This document shows positions 1 through 9,480 of a DNA stretch of 64,000 bases, piece after piece. Both the position numbers and the translations under genes were made by a program. The notes below the pieces were generated by a model, which was not told where the DNA came from, ran no database searches, and saw only the letters and a list, made by a program, of their open reading frames with translations. Each line of letters begins with the position of its first letter. Positions within the stretch are counted from its first letter, which is position 1. This DNA comes from Gemella haemolysans ATCC 10379 (GTDB lineage Bacteria; Bacillota; Bacilli; Staphylococcales; Gemellaceae), in the NCBI RefSeq assembly GCF_000173915.1, contig NZ_ACDZ02000013.1, positions 1-64,000 on the forward strand, in the 5' to 3' direction.

Positions 1-309
1 TAATCCTACTGGTTTTAAGTCTTTACGGTATTCTGGGTTTACTTCTAGTAAAGCACGTGCAATTCCGTGACGGATTGCTTGAGCTTGTCCTGTGTATCCT
101 CCACCGTTAACGTTAACTAAAACGTCATAGTTACCTGTAGTAGATGTAACTTCTAAAGGTTGCATTAAATCTAATACTAATGATTCTAATGGTAAGTATT
201 CACGCATTTCTCTATTGTTGATAACAACTTTCCCTGTTCCAGGTACTAATCTTACACGTGCTACTGAGCTTTTACGGCGTCCTGTACCGCGATATTCTAC
301 TTGTGCCAT
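1..309 (-). CDS. rpsI: 30S ribosomal protein S9 (3' end outside window)
   Basis: Small-subunit ribosomal protein S9, whose C-terminal tail reaches the P-site tRNA. The visible 103 residues begin [19 protein letters not shown] and contain the S9 signatures [11 protein letters not shown] and [10 protein letters not shown]. The frame runs off the left window edge, so about the last 27 residues, including the basic tail, are missing. It starts 19 bp after the rplM stop and has its own AGGAGG-like site, so it is the second gene of an rplM-rpsI operon, the order usual in bacteria. Identification is secure from sequence and neighbour. Confidence 0.97.
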   Translation of the reverse strand, partial: MAQVEYRGTGRRKSSVARVRLVPGTGKVVINNREMREYLPLESLVLDLMQPLEVTSTTGNYDVLVNVNGGGYTGQAQAIRHGIARALLEVNPEYRKDLKPVGL

Positions 310-328
310 TTAATTATTTCCTCCTATA

Positions 329-766
329 TTATCCACGTAATTCGTATTTTTCTGGTTTTTGTGCTGCGTGTGGGTGTTCAGCTCCACGGTAAACGTGAAG
401 TTTCATTCCTTGAGCTCTACCTAAAGTATTTTTTGGTAACATACCTTTGATAGATAGTTCTAAAAGTTCTTCTGGATATTTTTCTACCATTAATCCAGCA
501 GTTCTTTCTTTTAACCCACCTGGGTGCATTGTGTGACGACGGTAAATTTTATCAGTTAATTTTTTACCAGTTAACACAATTTTCTCAGCGTTGATAATGA
601 TAACATTATCCCCAGTATCGATGTGTGGTGTATAAGTAGGTTTGTGTTTCCCTCTTAAAATTGAAGCTACCTCTGATGATAAGCGACCTAAAGTTTGTCC
701 TTCAGCATCGATTACATACCATTTTTTTTCTACAGTTGATGGCTTTGCCATATATGTTTGACGCAT
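329..766 (-). CDS. rplM: 50S ribosomal protein L13
   Basis: Large-subunit protein L13, an early assembly protein that binds 23S rRNA. At 145 residues it is the normal length. It begins [20 protein letters not shown] and carries the family blocks [30 protein letters not shown] and [12 protein letters not shown]. The start at 766 is preceded by TAGGAGG at a good distance. It is transcribed from a consensus promoter about 90 bp upstream, through a short structured leader, and continues into rpsI. Confidence 0.98.
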   Translation of the reverse strand: MRQTYMAKPSTVEKKWYVIDAEGQTLGRLSSEVASILRGKHKPTYTPHIDTGDNVIIINAEKIVLTGKKLTDKIYRRHTMHPGGLKERTAGLMVEKYPEELLELSIKGMLPKNTLGRAQGMKLHVYRGAEHPHAAQKPEKYELRG

Positions 767-854
767 GTCTTTTTTCCTCCTAGATGTTGTTTTTAATCTG
801 TCATAACGACTAAGTTTTCCGGGGCTTACTCGTGAAGATATATAAACAATATCA
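767..854 (-). promoter_or_regulatory. rplM leader, possible L13 autoregulatory RNA
   Basis: The roughly 88-nt untranslated leader can fold. CGAGUAAG pairs with CUUAGUCG (one G-G mismatch) around a CCCCGGAAAA loop, within about 810-835. Ribosomal leaders of the L13 type are known upstream of rplM-rpsI in Bacilli. I did not match this one to the published consensus, so the regulatory role is inferred from position and fold. Confidence 0.4.
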
Positions 855-860
855 TAAGTA

Positions 861-889
861 ATAATACCTTATTTGAAGATAAATGTCAA
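861..889 (-). promoter_or_regulatory. Promoter of rplM-rpsI
   Basis: On the minus strand a perfect -35 TTGACA (884-889) is followed by a 17-bp spacer and -10 TATTAT (861-866). This is a strong SigA-type promoter, as expected for ribosomal protein genes. Confidence 0.85.
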
Positions 890-935
890 GATATTTTCTT
901 TACTTTTATATATATTTCTATATCTTTTTTTACCT

Positions 936-997
936 CGAAAAAATAAAATTAAGGGTTACTCTAAAATTTAGTAGTTCTGATTCATTTCACCCTTAAT
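936..997 (-). terminator. Terminator after gltX
   Basis: On the minus strand ATTAAGGGT (989-997) pairs with ACCCTTAAT (948-956) across a loop of about 32 nt, followed by a T-rich tract. It lies just after the gltX stop and before the rplM promoter. The long loop makes it less certain than the other terminators. Confidence 0.55.
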
Positions 998-1025
998 CTT
1001 TCGTTATTTTTTTTCTTAATTTATA

Positions 1026-2489
1026 CTATTTAATTGTTTCTAATGCAGCTTTTACTCTAGCAGCTACACGTTCTTTACCAAGTAGCTCTAAGCTTGTGTT
1101 TAATTCTGGACCATGCATTGATCCAGTTGATGCGATACGGATTGGCATAAATAAGTTTTTACCTTTTACTCCTGTATCTTTTTGAATTGATTTGATTAAA
1201 TCTTTAATGTTATCAGCTGTGAATTCTTCCACTTCTTCAACTTTTGTTAAGAAATCTTCGAATACTGTTGCTGTTGTTTCTTGTTTTAGAATTTCTAACT
1301 CTTCTTCATCAAATTTAACATCTTCAACGAAGAATTGTTTTGTTAACTCAACTATTTCAGCTCCATAACTCATTTGTGGTTGGTATAATGAAATTAATTT
1401 TTCAAACCATACTTTATTAGCTTCTACTTCTTCAGCTGTTGCTACACCTTCTTTAATGAAGAACGGTAATGATAAGTCTACGATTCTTTCTAAAGGTTGA
1501 GCTTTGATGTACTGGTTGTTAATCCAAGTAAGTTTATTATTATCGAAGAACGCAGGTGATTTACTTAGACGTTTTTCATCGAAGATTTTTACAAATTCTT
1601 CTTTAGAGAAGATTTCTTGTTCACCTTCTGGAGACCATCCTAATAAAGCGATGAAGTTAAATAATGCTTCTGGAAGGTATCCTAATTCATCATATTGTTC
1701 GATGAATTGGATGATACTTTCATCACGTTTAGATAATTTTTTCTTGTTTTCATTTACGATTAGAGTCATGTGACCAAATCTTGGTGGTTCAAATCCTAAT
1801 GCTTCATATACAACAAGTTGTTTTGGTGTATTAGAAACGTGGTCGTCCCCACGTAATACGTGAGAAATTTTCATTAAGTAGTCATCGATAACAACAGCGA
1901 AGTTGTACGTTGCTACTCCATCATTTTTAATGATTACGAAATCTCCGAAGTCATGCCCTTCGAATGATAATTCACCTTTAACCATATCATCAAATTTATA
2001 TGTTCTGTCTTGAGGAACACGGATACGGATAGCTGGTTTTCTACCTTCTTTTTCAAAAGCTTCTTGCTCTTCTTTTGTTAAGTTAGCGTGTTTTCCACTA
2101 TAACGTGGTGGTAATCCGTTAGCGATTTGCTCTTCTCTTTCAGCTTCTAATTCTTCCGCAGTCATGTAACATTTATAAGCTTTATCTTCTGCGATAAGTT
2201 GATCAGCATATTTTTGATAAATATCGATTCTCTCAGATTGACGGTATGGACCGAATTCTTTTTCTTTTCCAATACCTTCATCATAATCTAAACCTAACCA
2301 GTTCATATATTTAAGTTGGCTACGTTCACCTTCTTCTTTGTTACGTTTGAAGTCCGTATCTTCAATTCTTAATACGAAATCTCCATCGTTGTGTTTAGCA
2401 AAAAGGTAATTAAATAATGCAGTTCTTGCATTACCGATATGTAAATTTCCTGTTGGAGATGGTGCATATCTTACTCTTACTTTTGTCAT
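1026..2489 (-). CDS. gltX: Glutamyl-tRNA synthetase
   Basis: Class I aminoacyl-tRNA synthetase charging tRNA-Glu with glutamate in the cytoplasm. In many Firmicutes it also mischarges tRNA-Gln for the GatCAB amidotransferase. The protein has 487 residues, the usual length. The ATP-binding HIGH-type motif is [11 protein letters not shown] at about residues 10-20, and the KMSKS-type loop is KKLSKRDES near residue 250. The C-terminal half is the all-helical anticodon-binding region. The start has an AAGGAG site. It is transcribed alone from a promoter at 2534-2563; no T-box leader fits in the short upstream region. Confidence 0.97.
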   Translation of the reverse strand: MTKVRVRYAPSPTGNLHIGNARTALFNYLFAKHNDGDFVLRIEDTDFKRNKEEGERSQLKYMNWLGLDYDEGIGKEKEFGPYRQSERIDIYQKYADQLIAEDKAYKCYMTAEELEAEREEQIANGLPPRYSGKHANLTKEEQEAFEKEGRKPAIRIRVPQDRTYKFDDMVKGELSFEGHDFGDFVIIKNDGVATYNFAVVIDDYLMKISHVLRGDDHVSNTPKQLVVYEALGFEPPRFGHMTLIVNENKKKLSKRDESIIQFIEQYDELGYLPEALFNFIALLGWSPEGEQEIFSKEEFVKIFDEKRLSKSPAFFDNNKLTWINNQYIKAQPLERIVDLSLPFFIKEGVATAEEVEANKVWFEKLISLYQPQMSYGAEIVELTKQFFVEDVKFDEEELEILKQETTATVFEDFLTKVEEVEEFTADNIKDLIKSIQKDTGVKGKNLFMPIRIASTGSMHGPELNTSLELLGKERVAARVKAALETIK

Positions 2490-2533
2490 AGTTATCTCCT
2501 TTTTTATTATTCTATAAATTATAATACTAAGAT

Positions 2534-2563
2534 ATTATATCACAAACTATATTGATATTTCAA
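2534..2563 (-). promoter_or_regulatory. Promoter of gltX
   Basis: Minus strand: -35 TTGAAA (2558-2563), an 18-bp spacer, and -10 TATAAT (2534-2539), about 45 bp upstream of the gltX start. Confidence 0.65.
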
Positions 2564-2701
2564 CGAAAGTTAAACATTTCAAGAAGAATTGATACTATAA
2601 TTTTATTATTTCTATGACAAATGTATAGATTAACACTTTATCTTAGAAAAATGGTTGTATTACTGGAATTTTTCCATGCACCGGATTTATTATACAACCA
2701 A

Positions 2702-2740
2702 AATAAAGAACTAAATAGCATTTCCCTACTACTTAGTTCT
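2702..2740 (-). terminator. Terminator after the acpS-alr-tex-oatA operon
   Basis: Minus strand: AGAACTAAGTAG (2729-2740) pairs with CTATTTAGTTCT (2707-2718) with one G-U wobble, followed by TTTATTTT. It lies 13 bp after the oatA stop. Confidence 0.8.
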
Positions 2741-2752
2741 CTGTATCATTCT

Positions 2753-4621
2753 TTAATTTGCTTTAATTTCCACTGGGCGTTTTAAGTTTTTCTCTATTAA
2801 TGTTACCATTTCAGCTATACCTGCTTGATTTAGGTGAACTCTATCTGGCTCAAATAAATCTTTAGTACTATTTGCTACTGAATACCAGTCAATAAGTTTA
2901 ACATTTGAGTGTTTTTCTTGTATTTCTTTTAATGCTGTATTTACCGTTTTTTCCCAAGCTCTTGGTACTTTAATATTGACGAAGTAAATATCTGCTTTAT
3001 CAAACTCTTTTACTAATTCTTCAATTTGACTTTCTGTAAATGGACCATTAGTTCCTAACTGGAAGATTACCGCTGAATTTTCATTATTGTATTTAGAATA
3101 GCTTTTCGCCTCTTCTACTGCTACATATAATTGACGACCAATTTTCCCATCGATGACAGCTCCTGAATAGAGTTCTTGGAATTTTTCTCCAATGTCTACA
3201 GTTAATGAATCACCCATAACTAGTACTGAACTATATTTTTTATCAGAATTTTTTTTATCTTCTTTGTTATCTTTGTTATCTTTGTTATCTTTATTAGAAT
3301 CACTAGATTTTTCTTGGTTATTATCTTTATTGTTCCCGTTATTTACAAACTGAGTTTCTTTATTTGCTTCCATCTCTTTTACAAAAGCTGTAGAAATAAA
3401 TGGAACACTTTTTCCGAAAATACCCATTAAGAATAATATTGAAACTAGTCCAACAACACCTGCATAGACTTTTTTAGATTTTCTAGGACGTTTTTTCAGT
3501 TTTTTGAATATAATATTTATATAGTTTTTGAATCCTAATTTTCTAATAGGAGTTTCTACAAACACATAACTAGCTGTAGCTAAAATAAATGTTAGAATTA
3601 CTCGTAATATTACAAAGATAATATTTGGATTTCCTATTTCTGATACCGGTGTCGTTAATACTAATACTGGGAAATGCCATAAGTATAAACTGTATGATAT
3701 CTTACCAATAAACACTACAGGTTTGAATGATAATAATCTTGACATTAGTGTATGTTGTTTCCCACTACTTATTATAACTATCAATCCTAATATAGCTACT
3801 AATAGGAATCCACCTCTATATAGCAATGTGTTATACTCAGATGTATAAATCATTACTGTTATTAAAGTAGCGATAGAAACTAGTGAAACCACGCTGTATA
3901 TCATGTTCTGTTGCGGAGTTACCTTAGCATGTAATCTCTCCATAGGATATAATATTGCTCCTACAACTCCTACAAGTAGAGAAAATGCTCGAGTATCAGT
4001 ACCGAAATATATTCTACTGATATTGTTTATATCAAATAAAAGAATATGAGCTATTAATGATACTAATATTAATCCTAGAACAACATATAAAAAGTTCTTA
4101 TTTAATTTATAGGTTCCGTCTTTTGATTTTTTCTTTCTATTAACTAATAAGAATAGCAATGGGAAAATCATATAAAATTGCTCTTCTATTGCTAAAGACC
4201 AAAGATGTTTGAACGGGCTTTGCGCACCGAAGCTATCAAAATAATCTAGTTTATGGAAAATATACCACCAGTTACTTGAATATATATAACCAAATATTGC
4301 ATCAAGGTGACTCTTACGAAGCAGTACTTCATTGAAAAGTACCATTACCACTAACCCTACTGTTATCATAAAGTAAACAGCCGGTAACAAACGTCTAGCC
4401 CTTCTAATATAGAAATTATATAAATTTAAGCTACCAGTCTTTCTATATTCTTTAATAATTAATGAACTAATTAAATATCCCGATAAAACAAAAAATAAAT
4501 CTACCCCTAAAAATCCACCCGGTAGGTAATTTACGTCAACGTGATAAATAATAACGGCTAATACAGCCAATGCCCTCAAGCTATCTATACTTGGAAGGTA
4601 TTTTGATTTGTTATTACTCAT
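2753..4621 (-). CDS. oatA: OatA-like membrane acyltransferase with SGNH domain
   Basis: Probable peptidoglycan (or other surface glycan) O-acetyltransferase. Residues 1 to about 385 form a multi-pass acyltransferase-3 membrane domain (SIDSLRALAVLAVIIYHVD, FFVLSGYLIS). A charged Asn/Lys/Asp-rich linker follows at about 410-460. The outside C-terminal SGNH domain has GDSLTVD near residue 469, GTNGP, and the D-x-x-H pair in PDRVH. This two-part design is that of staphylococcal OatA, which transfers acetyl groups through the membrane to the MurNAc C6 hydroxyl and confers lysozyme resistance. It is the last gene of the acpS operon, 11 bp after tex. The exact substrate cannot be read from sequence. 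Confidence 0.8.
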   Translation of the reverse strand: MSNNKSKYLPSIDSLRALAVLAVIIYHVDVNYLPGGFLGVDLFFVLSGYLISSLIIKEYRKTGSLNLYNFYIRRARRLLPAVYFMITVGLVVMVLFNEVLLRKSHLDAIFGYIYSSNWWYIFHKLDYFDSFGAQSPFKHLWSLAIEEQFYMIFPLLFLLVNRKKKSKDGTYKLNKNFLYVVLGLILVSLIAHILLFDINNISRIYFGTDTRAFSLLVGVVGAILYPMERLHAKVTPQQNMIYSVVSLVSIATLITVMIYTSEYNTLLYRGGFLLVAILGLIVIISSGKQHTLMSRLLSFKPVVFIGKISYSLYLWHFPVLVLTTPVSEIGNPNIIFVILRVILTFILATASYVFVETPIRKLGFKNYINIIFKKLKKRPRKSKKVYAGVVGLVSILFLMGIFGKSVPFISTAFVKEMEANKETQFVNNGNNKDNNQEKSSDSNKDNKDNKDNKEDKKNSDKKYSSVLVMGDSLTVDIGEKFQELYSGAVIDGKIGRQLYVAVEEAKSYSKYNNENSAVIFQLGTNGPFTESQIEELVKEFDKADIYFVNIKVPRAWEKTVNTALKEIQEKHSNVKLIDWYSVANSTKDLFEPDRVHLNQAGIAEMVTLIEKNLKRPVEIKAN

Positions 4622-4632
4622 TTTTACCTCCT

Positions 4633-6801
4633 TTAATCTTTAAACATCGCTAGTGCAACACGGCCTCTTTGTTTGTCTACATCTATAACATAAACATCAA
4701 CAATTTGCCCTACACTAAGAACATCAAGTGGGTTTTTTATATAATTTTTACTAATTTTTGAAATATGTACCATCGCATCTTGTTTTAAACCGATGTCGAT
4801 AAATGCTCCGAACTGTGTTATATTTCGAACAGTTCCCGCTAATTTAACACCAATCTGAAGGTCATCTATAGTTAGAATATCAGATTTTAACAACGGCTTA
4901 GCAAATGATTCACGTTCGTCTCGCAGAGGTTGTTTTAAATCTTTAATTATATCTTCTAACGTTTCAAGACCTACACCAATTTTTTCTGCTAGGGCTTTTT
5001 TATCTACACCATCTATTGTAGTAGTAAACTCATCTGTTCCTACTTCTTTAGTTGATAGTTTTAACTCTTTTAATAAATTCTCTGCTGCTTTATAACTTTC
5101 TGGGTGAATACCTGTAGCATCAAAAATATTTTTACTATCAGGTATTCTAAAGAATCCTACACATTGCTCATATGTTTTTTTACCTAATCTTGGTACTTTA
5201 GCAATTTCTTTAATTGTTTCTATTTTTCCATTTTCTTGACGATAAGCTACAATATTCTTAGCTATTTGCTTATTAACACCAGAAACATATGATAGTAGTG
5301 AAACAGATGCCGTATTAACATTTACCCCTACTTTGTTAACCGCAGTTTCAACTACAAAAGTAAGCTCTTTTTCTAAAAACTTAGGAGTAATATCGTGTTG
5401 GTATTGACCTACACCGATTGATTTAGGGTCAATTTTTACAAGTTCACTTAATGGATCTTGAATACGTCTCGCTATAGATACAGCACTTCTTTCTTCTACA
5501 TTAAAGTCTGGGAATTCTTCACGTGCTACTTCACTAGCTGAGTACACACTAGCTCCCGCTTCATTTACAATAACATAGTCAATTTTTAATCCCGCTTCTT
5601 TTAAGTTATCTACTACAAATTTCTCAGTTTCACGAGAAGCAGTACCATTACCTATAGCTATTAAATTAATATTGTGTTTATTAATAAATTTAATTAAATC
5701 TTTTTTAGATTTTTCTTGCTTATCTGCTGAAGCTGGTTTATGCGGATAGATAACCATTTTATCTATAAAATTACCATATTCATCAACAATTGCCATCTTA
5801 CAACCTGTTCTAAATGCAGGGTCTATTCCTAAAACTTTTTTGTTTTTAAGCGGACTTTGCATTAATAGTTGTTTTAAATTTTCTGAGAAAATGACAACAG
5901 AATCTTCCTCAGCTTTTTTCGTTAAATCACTACGAATCTCTCTTTCAATTGATGGATAGATTAATCTCTTCATACTATCAGCAATACATTCTAGTAGTAA
6001 GTTGCTAATCGCTGTTTGACGATTTTTTGTTAAACCACGTAGTATATAATTGTGTAATCTATCTTTATCATTTTCGATACTTACACGAATTATTCCTTCT
6101 TTTTCCGCTCTATTTAGAGCAAGAATTCTATGCGAAGCAATTTTTGAAATTTGTTCTCCAAACTCATAGTAGTTTTTATAAGTAGAATTTTCGTCTTTTT
6201 CTTCTCCACCTTTTTTAAGTGCTGAAGTAATTTGACCGAATTTTCTAGTGTTTTCAAGTACATACTCACGATATTTTGCACTATCAGAAATATTTTCTGC
6301 GATAATATCTAATGCATAGTTAATTGCTTCTTCAGCCGTATTAACCTCTTTTTCAGCATTTATATACTTAGCAGCTTCTTTATTCAAATCTTCTAAAGAT
6401 TTTGGAAGTTTCATAATATAGTTAGCCAGTTTCTCTAATCCTTTTTCTTTAGCTATCGTTGCCTTAGTACGTTTTTTCTCTTTAAAAGGACGATATAAAT
6501 CTTCTACCCTTTGTAATTTTTCTTGAGCTAAAATATCTTTTTTTAGCTCATCAGTAAGTAGACCTTTTTCTGAAATTAATCTAATTACTTCTTCTTTTCT
6601 TTCTTCAAGTGATTTTAAATAATTAAATTCATCTTGAATTTGTTTAATAGCAACTTCATCTAGAGAATTTGTTAATTCTTTTCTATACCTTGCGATAAAA
6701 GCAATTGTATTTCCTTCTTCTAATAAGTTTAATACATTTACTATATACTTATCTTGTATTTTTAACTTAGTTGCTAAGTTTTTCATAATTTTCTCGTACA
6801 T
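4633..6801 (-). CDS. tex: Tex-family S1 RNA-binding protein
   Basis: Conserved cytoplasmic nucleic-acid-binding protein linked to transcription and RNA quality. Its 722 residues match the family's usual length. The order is an N-terminal helical region (MKNLATKLKIQDKYI, FIARYRKELT), a YqgF-like RNase H fold (VLGIDPAFRTGCKMAIVD, near residue 325), helix-hairpin-helix segments (SVSLLSYVSGVNKQIAKNIV) and a C-terminal S1 domain (VGVKLAGTVRNITQFGAFID). It sits 14 bp after alr in the acpS operon. In Bacillus the related gene lies further along the same chromosomal neighbourhood. Confidence 0.93.
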   Translation of the reverse strand: MYEKIMKNLATKLKIQDKYIVNVLNLLEEGNTIAFIARYRKELTNSLDEVAIKQIQDEFNYLKSLEERKEEVIRLISEKGLLTDELKKDILAQEKLQRVEDLYRPFKEKKRTKATIAKEKGLEKLANYIMKLPKSLEDLNKEAAKYINAEKEVNTAEEAINYALDIIAENISDSAKYREYVLENTRKFGQITSALKKGGEEKDENSTYKNYYEFGEQISKIASHRILALNRAEKEGIIRVSIENDKDRLHNYILRGLTKNRQTAISNLLLECIADSMKRLIYPSIEREIRSDLTKKAEEDSVVIFSENLKQLLMQSPLKNKKVLGIDPAFRTGCKMAIVDEYGNFIDKMVIYPHKPASADKQEKSKKDLIKFINKHNINLIAIGNGTASRETEKFVVDNLKEAGLKIDYVIVNEAGASVYSASEVAREEFPDFNVEERSAVSIARRIQDPLSELVKIDPKSIGVGQYQHDITPKFLEKELTFVVETAVNKVGVNVNTASVSLLSYVSGVNKQIAKNIVAYRQENGKIETIKEIAKVPRLGKKTYEQCVGFFRIPDSKNIFDATGIHPESYKAAENLLKELKLSTKEVGTDEFTTTIDGVDKKALAEKIGVGLETLEDIIKDLKQPLRDERESFAKPLLKSDILTIDDLQIGVKLAGTVRNITQFGAFIDIGLKQDAMVHISKISKNYIKNPLDVLSVGQIVDVYVIDVDKQRGRVALAMFKD

Positions 6802-6815
6802 ATTATAACTCCATT

Positions 6816-7931
6816 TTATTTTTTATAATAAACTCTTGGAACACGTTTATTTATACAACAGAATATTTCATAACTTATTGTATCTTGAAATGTAGCGAAA
6901 TCATCGACTGATATTTTTTGGCCATTATTCTCTCCAAAAATTAGAACATCGTCTCCTACTTTTATATTTTCACTACAACGTACCATAAGTTGATCCATGC
7001 AAACACGTCCTACTATCTCACAGTCTTCTGTCCCAACTTTAATCTTAAATCCTTGAGCTCGCCTTAAAATACCGTCAGCATAACCGATAGGCACTGTTGC
7101 AATATATTCATCCTGTTTTGCTTCATAACTAACGCCATATCCTAGTTTTTCACCTTTTAAAAATTTCTTAACATGCGTTATCTTACTTACTAATGAAACT
7201 ACAGGCTCTAGTTTAATCTTGTCTAATTTTTCAATATTTTCACTTGGATAACATCCATAAAGTGAAATCCCTAGTCTAGTCATATTATACTGATCTTGTC
7301 TGTCACTATATTTTACTGTGCTAGCTGAATTTCCAATATGAATGTATTTTGGTTTATGGGTAAATAGTTTTAATCTTTCATCGAAGTTTTTAGTTTGATA
7401 ATCATCATAATTATTATCACTACCATCAGCATTAGAATAATGCGAGAAGATCCCCTCAAAATCAATTTTCTCAGATGAAAGTAGCTTATCAATTTTAACT
7501 AATTCTTCTTTATCAGAAGTACCGATACGTCCCATTCCCGTTTCAATCTTAACATGAATTTTTAATTTCCCTTTGATAGTCTCCATCTCTTCTAGACATT
7601 TTTCTAACCATACTTTAGATGGACATGTTAATGATACATTGTTTTCTACAGCGTATTTTACATTTTGAGGATTTGTTACTCCTAATACAAGAACCATACT
7701 ATCAAAAATTACATCTTTTAATTCTAATGCTTCTTCTAATGTAGCTGTTGCAAAATGTCTAACACCATTTTTGTATAGATGATTTGCTATTGCTCTTGCG
7801 CCTAATCCGTAAGAATCAGCTTTTACTATTGCTATACCGGTTTTTTTATTATTAAGTGCAGTTAACTTATTATAATTATTAAGTATCGCATTTAAGTCTA
7901 CTCTTAATTCTGTTGGCCTATCATTAATCAT
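6816..7931 (-). CDS. alr: Alanine racemase
   Basis: PLP-dependent enzyme converting L- to D-alanine for peptidoglycan and teichoic acid synthesis. It has 371 residues. The PLP lysine is K37 in AIVKADSYGLG, and the opposing catalytic tyrosine is in LGYGVSYEA near residue 265. The TIM-barrel and C-terminal beta domain are complete (IVGRVCMDQ). The start overlaps the acpS stop by 8 bp, so translation is probably coupled. The acpS-alr pair is conserved in staphylococci and bacilli, but the mazEF toxin pair that usually follows is absent; tex follows directly. Confidence 0.96.
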   Translation of the reverse strand: MINDRPTELRVDLNAILNNYNKLTALNNKKTGIAIVKADSYGLGARAIANHLYKNGVRHFATATLEEALELKDVIFDSMVLVLGVTNPQNVKYAVENNVSLTCPSKVWLEKCLEEMETIKGKLKIHVKIETGMGRIGTSDKEELVKIDKLLSSEKIDFEGIFSHYSNADGSDNNYDDYQTKNFDERLKLFTHKPKYIHIGNSASTVKYSDRQDQYNMTRLGISLYGCYPSENIEKLDKIKLEPVVSLVSKITHVKKFLKGEKLGYGVSYEAKQDEYIATVPIGYADGILRRAQGFKIKVGTEDCEIVGRVCMDQLMVRCSENIKVGDDVLIFGENNGQKISVDDFATFQDTISYEIFCCINKRVPRVYYKK

Positions 7932-8289
7932 TATTCATATCCCTCTTCTCTAAAATAACAAATGCCACAACCGTTGAATCAGTATGGCTCATCGTTAAAT
8001 GTGTTATAAAGTCTTTATATTCAATATAAGGTTTCCCTCTATCATCTTTTTTTACTTCTACATCATGAAAAGAAAAATCTTTGGAAATCCCAACTCCTAA
8101 AGCTTTTGAAGTAGCCTCCTTTACAGCGAAGCGTCCAGCCAGAAACTCCATTTTTCTTCTATGATTAGTTATTTTGTAAAATTCATTTAATTCACTTTCT
8201 GTATATAATTTTTCAAGTCGTTTTTTATCATCAACATATTTTTCAAAGCGATGAATATCGACGATATCACAACCGATTCCGTAAATCAT
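7924..8289 (-). CDS. acpS: Holo-[acyl-carrier-protein] synthase
   Basis: Transfers 4'-phosphopantetheine from CoA to acyl carrier protein, activating fatty acid synthesis. At 121 residues it is the normal length of the trimeric AcpS type. The Mg-binding aspartate D8 (IYGIGCDIVDI) and E58 (RFAVKEATSKALG) are present. It is the first gene of the acpS-alr-tex-oatA operon, with GAGG upstream of ATG 8289 and a promoter at 8321-8348. Confidence 0.96.
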   Translation of the reverse strand: MIYGIGCDIVDIHRFEKYVDDKKRLEKLYTESELNEFYKITNHRRKMEFLAGRFAVKEATSKALGVGISKDFSFHDVEVKKDDRGKPYIEYKDFITHLTMSHTDSTVVAFVILEKRDMNND

Positions 8290-8320
8290 TTTTTACCTCT
8301 TCATTATATAGTCTTACAAT

Positions 8321-8348
8321 ATTATATCACTAATATAGATATTATGAA
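8321..8348 (-). promoter_or_regulatory. Probable promoter of the acpS operon
   Basis: Minus strand: -35 TTCATA (8343-8348), a 16-bp spacer, and perfect -10 TATAAT (8321-8326). The weak -35 lowers confidence. Confidence 0.5.
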
Positions 8349-8471
8349 AGAAATATTAGCTTGTTACTCAGCTTTATTATTTACATAAGTTTTGCACTCT
8401 GTCAAAACACTCTTCACTATAATTAAATTTATCGTTTAATGCATATTTTGTAAAATATTACACCAATTTAA

Positions 8472-8505
8472 CAAAAAAAGATTGCCAATTTTCATTGACA
8501 ATCTT
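8472..8505 (-). terminator. Terminator after the zinc peptidase gene
   Basis: Minus strand: AAGATTGTCAA pairs with TTGGCAATCTT around a short loop, followed by seven T residues. It begins 8 bp after the stop at 8513. Confidence 0.88.
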
Positions 8506-8512
8506 ATATTTA

Positions 8513-9238
8513 TTAATTTCTATTATTACTATTTAGTAATATGAAGACGAATCTTAACATCTCCATTAAAGCTACAACTGCTGCTGCAACATAAGTTAAA
8601 GCTGCTGCTGTTAAAACTTTACGACAGTGTCTGTGTTCTTGATCGTCTACAATGTTTAAATCAACCACTTGTTCTAATGCTCGTTTTGAAGCATCGAACT
8701 CAACTGGTAATGTTACTACTTGGAATAATACTGCAAATAGCATGAATCCTACTCCAACCCAAGCAACAGTATAACCGAATTGACCAATTAATCCTGTTAA
8801 TAAGAATCCTACCATAATAAGAATTGTTGATAGGTTTCCTCCAAGATTAGCTAACGGTACTAATGAGTGTCTCCATCTCATTGGTTTGTAGTCTGCTACT
8901 TTATCTTGAATTACGTGACCAATTTCGTGAGCTGCAATCGCTACAGAAGCAACTGTTGGTTGATCATGAACTATAGGTGAAAGTACTACAATGTTATTAG
9001 TTGGATCATAGTGATCTGATAATTCAACTTCACCTCTTACTACTCTAACACCTGTTATTCCATTCGCTTGCATTATAATTTCTGCAACTTCTTTTCCAGT
9101 TAATCCTGATTTTGTTCTTACTTTTTTATATCTTTCGTATGTTCTTTTTACTTTGAATTGAGCCCACAAAGGGATTAGCATAATTAGTAAAAAGTAAAGT
9201 ATATAACTTCCTGACATTCCATAATATCCTAATGGCAT
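8513..9238 (-). CDS. Membrane zinc metallopeptidase, YugP family
   Basis: Neutral zinc metallopeptidase of the Zn_peptidase_2 (YugP) family. Its 241 residues have an N-terminal membrane segment (about 11-27), then the zinc motif HEIGH at residues 104-108, then two to three hydrophobic segments from about 130 to 235. The active site probably lies at the membrane surface. The substrate is unknown; a role in membrane protein quality control is only a guess. AGGAGG precedes ATG 9238. It is a single-gene unit with its own terminator. Confidence 0.85.
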   Translation of the reverse strand: MPLGYYGMSGSYILYFLLIMLIPLWAQFKVKRTYERYKKVRTKSGLTGKEVAEIIMQANGITGVRVVRGEVELSDHYDPTNNIVVLSPIVHDQPTVASVAIAAHEIGHVIQDKVADYKPMRWRHSLVPLANLGGNLSTILIMVGFLLTGLIGQFGYTVAWVGVGFMLFAVLFQVVTLPVEFDASKRALEQVVDLNIVDDQEHRHCRKVLTAAALTYVAAAVVALMEMLRFVFILLNSNNRN

Positions 9239-9420
9239 ATAGATTACCTCCTAATTAGTAAAGTATATAAGAAGAATTATACCACGTTCTAAAATTATTT
9301 GCTAGTATTTTGACTAAATTTTACCATTGTTAATTCATATTATTATTTTTTATTAATTTTCATTGGATTTTCACTATTTTTTCAATATATTACCTAATTT
9401 ATACTTTAATTTTCAACATA

Positions 9421-9458
9421 AAAATACGATCTAAAAGTTAACTTACTTCTAGATCGTA
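9421..9458 (-). terminator. Terminator after der
   Basis: Minus strand: TACGATCTA (9450-9458) pairs with TAGATCGTA (9425-9433), followed by TTTTTA, about 20 bp after the der stop. Confidence 0.8.
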
Positions 9459-9480
9459 CCATAAATTTAAATTCTTACTA

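Noticed and set aside
2753-4621. Misassembly or frameshift at the Asn/Asp/Lys repeats in the OatA-like gene (9-bp units near 3260-3300).
   Set aside because: The repeats are in frame, and both flanking domains are complete, so it is an ordinary flexible linker.
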